From contig LNGK01000003.1 in assembly GCA_001510575.1 (NCBI GenBank), forward strand, positions 2,767,369-2,831,368: a stretch of DNA of 64,000 nt, given 5' to 3'. Made by a program: the position numbers and the translations under genes. Each line of letters opens with the position of its first letter. Positions within the stretch are counted from its first letter, which is position 1. Below the pieces are notes generated by a model, which was not told the origin of the DNA, made no database searches, and saw only the letters and a program-made list of their open reading frames with translations. The DNA comes from Knoxdaviesia capensis (taxonomy: Eukaryota > Ascomycota > Sordariomycetes > Microascales > Gondwanamycetaceae). This document shows positions 45,920-56,760 of this stretch, in pieces.

Positions 45920-47372
45920 AGGTATGTTAGAGATATGAAATGCACAAGTGAGAATCTCCCGAAGAAAAGTGCGTATGTAGGTTCCAAAATGTCACAGTGG
46001 TAGTGAGGGAGGAGCGAGTGAACAAGAGGGTGAAGACGGCCAGGGAAATGACAGCAGAAGGGAGGAAACAAGAACAGTAGAACTGAAGCGGGAAGTCTCT
46101 CTCTCCGTCTAAACTAGGAAAAAGGAAGAAACGAGGGTTCCCAGTATATACACCGCAGGAGGAGGATATATGGTCAAGAAATTTCTTGACATCAACCAGA
46201 AACTAGGAGAGCCGGTGCTGCGTGCAGGTTTGAGATTGCCGAGAGAGACAAAGCAAACAAGCGGAATGCAGAGACGAGCAAACAAAGAGCGGAGGGAAGA
46301 ATACAACAAAGGCAAGGAGCTGAATCCAAGGCTGATGAGGAAACGCTGAGGGAAAGAAGTCCTGGGAAGAAGTCCTGGGAAGAAGACGTGGCATGCGAGG
46401 AAGACACAAAAGTAGCCGAAAAAAAGGCTGAAGATTGTATAGGCGAGAATGGCAAACAAAGAAAGAATACAGTCTTATCGAGTGCAGGAGGTCGTATGGA
46501 TATTGGGTAAATGATGATGATGATGGCAGAGGCAGCCGAGCTTGGCCCACGTGAGGCAGAGATATGCAGCGAAAGATGGGATGACGGAGGAAAACATGAT
46601 AGGCCTGTGTAGGAGGCCAAGAAAAGACATACAAAAAGAGGAAAACATACGAGAGATACGACCAGGAGAGAGAAGCAGATAACACTTGAAAGGGCTTCTT
46701 GAACACATAAGACCAAGGGAGGAGGAGATAGGAACAGTTTCCAGAGGCAGGTGCACACACCAGGGAGATCACGAGGGAACAACCAGAGAGAGTGCGGTGG
46801 GGAAGCGAGACGAACAGCGAGACACCGGAAGGCGGCAGCATGTGGCCGATTTCCTCAGCCGGGTGGAAGTGCGATGCGACAGACGAAATGAACGGGATAA
46901 AAAGAGACAGGTGGAACACCAAAAAAGCAAAGACATGGGAGACATCACGGCGGCAGTGGGGGGATGATGAATGACTTACAAGAGCTGTAGACCCAAACGG
47001 GGGGGGGATGGTAGGTGGAGTAAAAGTGAAGGTCACAATGTCGGTGGCAGTGTGTGTCTCAGATGAGGCCAAGGTGAGGTCTGTAGGTCTTCGGTGAAAG
47101 AGGCTAAAGATAAGGAAGCTGGAAGTTGCAAGAGGAGGTGGGTGGTTGGAGTTGGCCGATGATATACTGGAGGGGATGGTATCGCGTGAGAGTGGACGTT
47201 GACGTTTGTATGGCAGGGAAACGAGTCGGTGATAGTCGCACAAGCAATGGGATGGACGGGGCGAGAAAACGGGAATAAAGAGAGTTATATTTCGGTTGAA
47301 AAATGAATGTTACCAGGAGGTGTAATGAGAGGGAAAGCCGAGAGAAGTGTAAGTCGAATCCACCACCCACAA

Positions 47373-47406
<34 letters not shown>

Positions 47407-48500
47407 CGAAAGAAAAAAAAGCCAGGTGATCAGGCCGAGTACCAGGAACGAATAGGAAGTGGTGAGGATCGGAAGGGCGGGATGGCGAACAGGACCTAAA
47501 CAGGCAAAGAAACGACGACAGCGGCAAAGTATGATTGACTGGATCGTGGAGAAGTGGGTAGATTCCAAGCGGTGATCGCTGTGGCGGCCGCAACAAATAA
47601 AGATGAAAAAGAGGCCGAGAGAGACACTGAAGGATTGTCGGGTAATTGCGAAAATGATAAAGCCTAACGAGAGCAAAATATACAGAGAAAGATAGAAGAA
47701 GGGGAAGAAGGGTGAGAGAGGGGAGGCAATGGTGGATTGGGGAAGCCGAGAATAAAATAGGCCGGTTGAGGTAGGATATTCTAGACTCCAAAGATGATAT
47801 AGGGAAGACGGAGGTGGCGGATGGGACGGGAATTATTAAGTTAAAAGGACTTTTATTCCTTTTCTGGGGGAGCGACCCAGGAAGAAAAAGACCGGGGAAG
47901 CGCGGGAACGTGGGAATCGGCCTTAGGAATCCAAGGCAGCGAGGTTGAGCTGCAATGAGACGTTTATTGGGTGGGAGGACAGCAGCAGGCAAAGGACGGC
48001 GAGCCGGAAATGCCAAACGAGTGACAGATGCTCGTAAGACGGCTGGATTATAGGGAGTGGTTGACGACACAAGTCCGGCGTTGTTAGGAGCAGGGCCGGC
48101 GTGAAATTCAAGAGGATGGGCGAAGCCAAGGAATCGGGATTATGGGGCGAGAAAGGGACTCGGGTGATATTTGGAATGGGACATGCTCTAAGACTAGGGG
48201 AGAAACGGAAGTACAGGAAACGACAGATGAGGGGATTAATTTTAGGTGGATGGAGAGAGTGAGACAGTTGGGATCCCTTAGGGTTTAGTGGAGAGGATCA
48301 GGGTTTGAAGGACATAAAAGATACAGAGAGACGGAAGAGAAAAAAAGATGAAGAAGAGATGAGATTGAGAAAGGGGAAAACGAAGAGGAAGAAGAATATA
48401 GAACGGGGGAAGAGAGTCAGAGCATGAACAGTTGACAAAAGCCTTTTGCGAAACCGGCGCGGAATAAGAATGAAGAAGGAGCCACCTGAGCATGAAACTG
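45920..48500 (-). promoter_or_regulatory. Pyrimidine-rich (minus strand) leader/promoter of the arrestin gene
   Basis: The plus strand over about 2.5 kb is purine-dominated (for example 46240-46460, 47340-47420, 48300-48420), so the arrestin sense strand is C/T-rich and low in stop codons. It mirrors the leaders before NHA1 and GPI12. It probably holds the promoter, a long 5' UTR and perhaps leader introns. Confidence 0.4.
47376..47404. repeat. (GA)n microsatellite
   Basis: About 14 uninterrupted GA units lie within the purine-rich region upstream of the arrestin gene. Confidence 0.9.
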
Positions 48501-51500
48501 GAGATTGAGGCCGAAGGGAAGGAGCAATGAAGAATGAACATATGGCAGGTTCCCAGGATAAGCTGATTGAGAAGGAGCGAGTGGAGTGTGCTGTATCCAA
48601 TTGCACATGCCAGCGAGCGAATGCTGAGTATCGTGTAGTACGCCACCTATGTACAGTACTGTCCTTACCGACATAGCGACAGAACGAGTGAGTGTTAAAG
48701 CCCGCGTTTACGAGGATGACCAGGGATCTAGATGCCAAATCGCCAATCAGAAAACAGGGCCAAAGTGCAAGCTGGCAGGGTTCAAGAGCAGAGAAAACCC
48801 ACTATGACATATGACGTTGGTGCGATGTCCCGGCATTGGGCGGTACTTCCTGGCGGGCTGTTGGCTGGCGAGGTACAAGTGTTGAGGTTCCACCGCCGGG
48901 AGTGGGTTTTGGCTATATAAAAATGACGATCCCGAGGCAGCGCGGAAGGAACGAGGGGGGCCAATCTGACGGCATTGAGGCTAAGTCCGCAGGAAATGCT
49001 GCATTCTGCGCCGGCTGCTGGTTCTGGGCCTTTTCTTCTTCTTCTTCTTCTCTTTTTTTTTTTTTTTCTGCTTCGATTTCTCTCAATTGTCCGTCTTCTT
49101 CTGGTGACTGTTTCACCGCCGTTCTTGTCTGAGCTTGTCTAATTGGCACGAACCAGTGTCGAGACGCGGCGCTGGAGCAGGCGCCGCCGACCCGGCCGGA
49201 GCTGTTGCTGGAGTCTGAAGTGGGCCGCCGCAGTATGATACGGGAATTAAGATTAATCCGAGTACCTTGGCAACTATTTTTTTTCAGGCGAAGAACTCCA
49301 TAATACGACATTGAAGGGAAAATCAGCCAAGAAAGCCAAACGCCCGCCCTTTTATCCATCCCACACACATACTGACGGAAGAAGCAAATGTTTCGTGGAG
49401 GGGAAAATGTGAGGCTGGGAAGACAGTCACGTTATCGGCAGCAGTTGAAATATCGAGGGAAGGCACTCCCACGGCTTGAGATATTTCGGGACCGAGTTAG
49501 TCAGTAACGTGCTTGGGAAGGAGCGAAAAGGGCTATTGGGACGTCTTAAAAATCCCCCCAAAAGCATGAATTTCTTTTTCAAGGGGGGTTTTTTCTTTCA
49601 ATTTGTTCCCCTTCATTTTTCTTCAATTCTGCTTTAAGAATGACGCCTTTATTTTCATGCATATCTCGACGTTCCTGATGGCTTCACCAGAGCAAGATTA
49701 TTAATTGTCCACGCCCTGCCAGGCCCGTCTCACCACACGGCTCTTTGCGTCGATTCTTTTTTTTCCTTTCGCTTCCTGTGTTGCCATCAACTTCGGCATA
49801 TATCGGCGTTTAACCTCTCCCGTTTTGCCCGACCGGAAGTAGTAGCGTCGTACTACATCCAGACAGACCGCTGAACAAGGTCCTGTCAACCGCAGGGAAG
49901 AAGCACTTATACATCTCGTCTGTTCTGGCTGTTCAGAATCCCCTCTTTTTGCTTCCATTGACGATCCCTGAAAGAACAGCAATTTTGTTTAAAAAGTTTT
50001 TTACCAGATATCTCAACAGCCCACTAAACTGTACCACAGCCAGACTGGACGGAGCCCAGACCGAACGGGAGCCTCGGCATGCCAGCTGCAGTTCTTGTGT
50101 GTTCACAGACATCCGTACCAGCGGCACGTCTGGAAAGGCCAGCAGGGTCTGACCTGTGTGTTTCGGCGGAGCTTTCAGTCCTTTGCCCAAGAGGGGGGCC
50201 TGGCTTCGATGAAGATGTAATCAGCGGGCGAGAATGCGTTGTCGGAAGATTGGGGCGTGAGAGGGCCAATATTCAAGAGACAGAATTGCTCATCGCTGTG
50301 GTGGGTGAATCGACGACATCCCAACAGCTGGCTTCTAGAAGTCTCGCCTTCTAACTTCGCCACCTGGGCTCTCCTGATATCCGACTCACAACTCCCCCCC
50401 ATCCCCAGCATCAGCATCATGATGGCATATTCTGGAGTGATGACAAAGAGGCCCTTTTTCTGTAAATTGATGCAGTAGACATGCACTTCAACCCTGCCAA
50501 GCCGGCCATCCTGGAGCAGAGGATTCTAGAAAGCTGCAAAAATGCAGGTATCGACAGAAGGGAATATCGGACATCCGCCGCCAGAAGAACATCCCATCCC
50601 ACATCCCAATGCCCCCTCTCCAATGTAGAAAATCGATCCTCTAAACCCCAGATGCGCCTGTATTAAACAATTTGCTTGTTTCATCCTGATCCATTGACAT
50701 CCCCAAAAAGTCCACGCGCAAGATCCTCTTTTTTGCCAGATTGGGAAATATATACCACCGCCGAGATGCGACTCTATCACCAATTTTGCTGTTGTCGGCC
50801 CTTGGACGCCCGTGGAAGATATCCCCGGCCTCGTAACCGAAGGCTACGTCATATAAAAGTGTGGTGGACAGCCGCTGAAATGACATCCAGCGACATATAA
50901 TCCCCGTCCCCCACACCAACGAAATAGGGATTTTCTTCGAATTGGGTTCAATAACCAGTTTCTGGCAAGTGTTCCCCCCCCCTCCTCTTCCGGGTCTGGT
51001 GCAGCCCACGGTGGCGGGGGATGATGAAAAGACCACACATCGTCCGTGTTGCTCCCCCAAGTTCTCACTGGCTTTAAGCAGACGAGCATTCCCAGGCCAT
51101 CCGTACGAGCGTACGAGCGCGCAAAGCCGGTAAACGGCAAGAGTTGGCCGTTTGGCACCACCAATTGCGTCTCTCAACAACCGGGCGTTCTGGCCACCCA
51201 GATGGCCTGGCTCTGCTAACTTACAGTGGTACCCCGAAGAGCAGGTTGTTCCGGCCAGAAACACCAGCCCGACGGGACCGCCAGCGTGCGCGGGCACACG
51301 ACAAGATTCTAAAGGCGGCTCGCTGGATGAGCCCGTCACCCCGCCAGTTCAAGAACTCGGGCATTGACAGCGCGCGCAAGTAAATTGGGGTTATGTGAGT
51401 GAGACGTGAGATAACACCACGCACGCATGCACGTGCACACATGCATCCATTGAAAGTGAAGTTGGGCGAATGGACGTGTTGGAGCTACGAGGTGAACGAG

Positions 51501-54135
51501 AGCACGAAAAAAACAAAAAAAAAATGGTGACAGGAGCTTAGGCTTCTTGGCTTTGGGTATCAAATGCTCATTTTTCACATGACGTCAAAACCTCGGGTTC
51601 GGGGGTTTAGTACGGACATAGTGCGGCCGGCGGCCAACGGGGGGGGATTTGGCGGCCCCTGTCAACTGGGGTTCTTTTTTTTTTTTACAGGGGAAATGCT
51701 CCCGAGTACTGACTGTAGTTGTAACTATCGAGAAACTGTACTACACTTCAACTCAAGCCTCAAGTGTATTGAGTCCACCCACCCTGTGCCTCCGAGACCG
51801 CGGGCCCACCGCCGGGGCAAGGCCATCGGTGCACACTGTGCCTTCAGCCGGGGAGTAAAATGCAAACCTGAGTGCTCTAATACATTTGTGCTTGTTCGTG
51901 GTAGCCCGCAGACGAGGAGCCCGGCGGGAGAGTAGAATACTGGATCGTTCTCAAGGTGGCTTTCTATGGTCTAGAGTGCTGGAAAGCAAGTACCACTCCG
52001 TGTCAGTGAGGGTGTCTATCTGATTTGGCGGGCGGGGGTCTAGCTGCCCGACTTGCGGTGGCCGGCAGCGATGAAATGGATGGACATACTGACGGGGGGG
52101 GGCAGGTATTTATATGCGGTCGTTTCAAGTTGCAACGAGTGAAGCCTTCATGAAGTGATTCATACACTCATAGCACGCGAGCTAACTCTAACCACACCAA
52201 ACATCAAACGTCTCCATGACTGCTCTGGTGCCAACTTGAGGGGCCCGCGCGAGGAGGATTTTACACCGAAACAACTGGTCTTGGCGGATGAACCGGAGTA
52301 TTTGGAAGAAACCCAATTGATCCAGTGTTGGAGAAGGGCTTTTTTTCTTCTTTTTGTCCTTTTTCCTTTTTATTTTATTTTTATTTCTATTTTTTGAGAG
52401 TGTCCCCGAAATATTGACCGCTAGTGAGCCTCGACCAGCGACACGGCCTTGGTGCAGCACGTAGCCAGACGACGACAGCAGGCCAGGCACCAACGGCCAA
52501 CCGGACCAGTTCCTCAGAGCCATCAAACTTGTAGATAGGAGAGCCGGGTTGCCGTCTGTCCGACTGTCCGACGTGTATACGCAGCGAACATTCACGCACC
52601 ACACAGTGTAGTCAGGCTTTCGTGGATTCCGACCCCCGTGACAGATTACCGGTTTACGTTGGCACGGCGGGACATGCTGGATGAGGCCTTGCAAATGGAA
52701 TGCAGGTGGCCAGCGCTTCATTCTGCTTGTACGCCGGAAGTCACCTGCTGGGCAAAGGGACTTGTGTGTGTCGCTGTTCCTGTATACTGGAGGCATGCTA
52801 GATCATGTGTACCGTGAACAAGCCGATACCAGCCCGTGCAGAGTCCGGATCTAGCGGGTGAACGTGTCGACAGGGTCTTGCGCTCGTGAAGCAGTCCTTG
52901 CTTCCTGACTTCACAGCTTCCGAGGCGGGTCTCCGAGCGATCCGAGGCGTCGGCCTAGACCGCCCCCCCCAAAAAAAGTCTGTCCCAGGGGACCGACCGC
53001 CTTCAATCGAACGCCTTTCCCATCTCACATCCGTGCTACTTTCTAATTTCTCACTACCGCTCTTACGATGCTGCCTGGCTCGCCCTTCCACATACCGCTT
53101 CTTTGGAACCGTCTAAAAGTAATTGGACACCTCTTGCCGAAGTTTCGCCAGTCCCGGGTTCCCTATACCCGGGCCGCCGCTTGCCGCCGGGTTCGGCCTA
53201 GCGCGCCGCCGACTTTTCTCCGGGACACAGGCTAACAGCCGCCACGATGAGAAGTCACCAAAGTAACGGAGAGGTAAAGGGCGGATTTTTTTGGGATTTT
53301 TTGGGATCTTTTGGGATTTTTTTTTGTTTTGCTTTCTATTTGGAAACCAAAAGTTTGATGCGTTGAGAGAAATACAAAGAACGAGACCAGAAGCGAAACA
53401 GCGGACAGAATTAGAGTGCGTGGTGTTGATACTCTCCCGGCCGCCGTTCTCCGTCTTCTGCCCCCCCCCTCCCCCTCCCAGCCTGACTCGTCGCCGGGGC
53501 CAGGACCACCACGAGGGGACAAAAGTCACATCACTCCATAAAGCACCAGTTTTCCCCCGCTTCTCACGAGGCTCGGACACTCTGGAATGGAGGCGAAAGT
53601 GGGAATACTTCACAAGAAACAGCGGAAGGCCGGCGTGCAGGAGAGCGGAAGCAGAGTCCCACGCACCAAGCGCCGTCTTCGACGCGTGGCCCAGTGATTC
53701 TGCGAACGTGTGTCTCTACGACCTGGGCTGTTCTAGGCAATCTCCAGAGAATTCCCCTCTCGAAATACCTGTAAAAATGTGACAAGATGATCCGGTGCTG
53801 TGGTATCAGGTCATCCATCGTCCGCGGCGCCCGGCTGGTGCATGGCTAGGCTCGGCTTGGCCCCGGGGCGCATGTGATCTTCGCGAAGATTGGCCTTGGG
53901 AAAGATAGAAAAAAGGCTAGAAAGAAAGCCAGAAACAGACGGCGCTTGGAATGGTGCGCACCGGAGTCTAGACCGACGGCGTGATGTGGTCTGGGCAACT
54001 CCTCAGCCGATGGTGGCTTTTCTTTTCTCCAGTTCGATGGTCGCGCAGTGGACCACGTGAACACTCTTCCAGTTAGTCAACTGGAGAGGGTCTTGTGATG
54101 GTGGCATGGGCGGCTGGGTTAGACCCTAGAGCTAA

Positions 54136-54186
54136 CAACCCTAAGGCATCATTGACAACCCTAAGGCGTCATTCACAACCCTAAGG
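54136..54186. repeat. 20-bp tandem repeat, three copies, with CCCTAAGG core
   Basis: Copies of CAACCCTAAGGC(A/G)TCATT(G/C)A start at 54136, 54156 and 54176; the third is truncated after CCCTAAGG. The period is 20 bp. A diverged relative (CAACCCTTGACCCTAAG) lies at 60479-60495, next to another CCCTAGACCCTA stretch. Confidence 0.85.
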
Positions 54187-56760
54187 TCAACTAACTAACC
54201 ACTCCATCGGCGGGTTTTGAAGTCCCTGCAACCTTACCACTCCACGAACGCAGTCGAAACGACCGAGAGAACGAGAGTTGCAGACCTTCTGCAAACATCC
54301 GGCGAAAGTCCCTACGAGCCGGAATATCCAAGATCGCCCTGGAATTGCGTCACACAGCAGCAGCCCAGCGCCTTGCATGAGTCCGAAGTACGACGAACGA
54401 GCCAGACAAACGAAGGCCAAACACGATGTGCTTCGTCTGAACAAGGGATTGGCCCAGACGAAGCAGCGAAGAGGGCGGACGGGAACAGGGCATGGCACGG
54501 TGTCTGGGCACTGGCGCGGGGCACTCGCCTTTTCCTTTCTGCGCCTGCATGCGTGTTGTGTGCTTGCGTGTGGGCGGTTGTGCATCGCCCGTTGAGCCCT
54601 GACGTGCCAGCGCAGCAACTCCACCAACTCGACACAATTCCTCTGTGGTGGTTCGTGCCGAGAGTGTGTCTCACACGTGCAGCAGCCAGCAGCACGCCGG
54701 TTGTGCGGAGGGCATCTGTGAGAGACACGCCGCAGGCCATCGATATGTGAGTGCTCGTCCGGTCCACGGCCCGCCGACGCACGGAGGGAGCAGCTGGTAT
54801 TGGCGCAAGGAGAGAGAGAGAGCGGGCAACAGGACAACCGAGCAGAACAAGAACGACGAATTTGTATCGTCATGTTGGAGACGACCACCACCGCCGGGTG
54901 ATTGCGAGGCTGGTCTGCAGCTCGGCTGCTGCCCAACAGTGATCGGCAGCGGTGCGGCTGACGGCACTAGCAGGGACAACGACTTTTTGGCCTGTCCGTG
55001 TGTGTGCTGCCCAATTGGCGGTCTGAAGCTGAAAAGAGGCGACAAAACGGGCCTTGATATGCGGGCGAATGCGACCCAACATGGACGAATTAGGACATTC
55101 GCCTGTCCTACCCAGGCCGGAAACGAGGTCCAGCACAGTGAGAACAAGCAGGAGGCCGAACGTGCGTCTGTGGTTTCGTTGGAACAAATGTCTGATCTCT
55201 GCGTCCTCCCTTCATTTCTCCGGCTCCCTTTGCGTGATACATGTGTCTATATTGGGACCTTGGCAATACTGACTTGACTGGTCGATAATAGGGAGGGACA
55301 GGAGGGTGTTTGCAGGATATATCTGCGCAGACTTGAATCTCGCTCTCTGTGAGAGTGAATGCGAGGTCAGCCACAGACCTCTCAATGGTGGAAACTCTCC
55401 ATCCTCCTGCTTATACTATGACTACAGTCGTTTCTCAGCAGACTGTCCTGTGTATCTGCCCAACACCGTCTGATGTGGAAACCACAGACAGCGGCAAGCC
55501 ACCACTTCATCTCAACCCTTGCCCGTGCCCTCGCCCTTGCACCCTTCCGCCCCCCCGCCCGAACTGGCATGCCGCAGGGCCAAGCCGGGGGAAAATGTGG
55601 CCCAGAGTGGATTTGCTTGGTGGATGGACATTCCGGATTCGTTCACTGAGGGTCAGTGTTGGGTCCAGGACCTGTGTGCAGCGAGACACCACGGAGTGTA
55701 GCGGCAGCGGCTATTGGCGGGTCTTTGGCGGTCAATCGTGAGCAGGGACCAAGTGGAAGCAGACACGGGAGCGCTGGAATGGATGCGGGAGTGCCCCTGT
55801 GAAGAGTCTTGACGGCGAAGAACGAGGTAGGTCAACAGGAGGGAGAGGGAGTTGGAATGCCTAGGGCCGAGTATCGGGGCTCTGGTGCCGAAGCTAAGAG
55901 GAAGACAGAAGACTGGCGGACCATCTAATCCACATCTCTGGGACTCTCTCCCTTCTTCGCCCTTCCCACGGTCGTAGACTCCCGGTCCACATTCACTCTC
56001 GTATTCCCCTCGTTATCTGAAGATCCATCCTGTGTCTCACCAGTCCTGACTCTGTGTCTCCTCCCTCACTTAGGGCTGGGGATTTGCCCACACATTCGCC
56101 TTTGTGCCCTCGCACCCTCCCAGACTCCAGATCCATATACTGGATATGCACATACATACCCCGAACCTGTCGAACGAAAGAAAAGAGGACCCGCTATGCA
56201 TAATGCGCGCTTCGTCCCGTCATAGGGCAAACAACCCGGGCTCTCCTCTGTTCCCCCCCCCTTGTTTTGGCCTTGCCGTGTGTTCCACCACGCCAGAAAC
56301 AAAGGGAGACACGGCTCAACCCACTGTGTCTTGTGTGTGTATATATACTTGGGCCTCTGCCACCCCCCCGGGCGGGCCGTTGGGAAAAAAGAAAACCTGG
56401 AGAAAATGCGAACTCTACGGCTTCCCGCGTTCGTGATCCGCATTTCCCTCTCTTTTCTCTGTGTGCAGTGTGTGTCTGTGTGTGGTGATATTATCGTACA
56501 TCTTTTCCGGCCGTCTTCATCTTGCGTGTGATATCCATTCATTGCTGGCTTGTTGTTTTGTCTATATGCATCTGTTCTGTTGCCTCAACTTTTGCGATTT
56601 CGCTCTCTTTTCCCGGTTTCACTGACCTCAAGTTAGACAGAGCCAAGCCCCGAATCCTCTCGATTCAAGCTCGAGTAGCCGGGCTCCCACCGTCAGACAA
56701 ACCGTTAACCCTAGGCGTTCCAGTTGTTTTCGCCCTCCTCAACCCCCAGGCACCTTAAGA

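Larger units (their letters stand above)
45427..56760. other. 11-kb intergenic region between arrestin and DUF2235 genes
   Basis: This is the largest gap in the window. From 45.4 to 48.7 kb the plus strand is purine-rich, matching a long C/T-rich arrestin leader, with open pyrimidine-rich frames (46203-47243, 47285-48070) that I reject as genes. A GA microsatellite lies at 47376-47404. From 48.7 to 56.7 kb there are only short frames on both strands, none like a known family. A three-copy 20-bp repeat with CCCTAAGG lies at 54136-54186. I see no transposon reading frame. Confidence 0.55.

Noticed and set aside
46203..47243. 346-codon minus-strand frame upstream of the arrestin gene
   Set aside because: Pyrimidine-rich low-complexity translation with overlapping open frames in the same strand; best read as arrestin leader.
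47285..48070. 261-codon minus-strand frame
   Set aside because: Same CT-rich leader-type composition, Leu/Ser/Pro-rich and containing a translated GA/CT microsatellite.
52188..52796. 202-codon minus-strand frame
   Set aside because: No recognisable domain; it includes a translated low-complexity Lys run from T-rich DNA.
54645..55277. 210-codon plus-strand frame
   Set aside because: Random-looking composition, competing minus-strand frames of similar size over the same bases and no domain.
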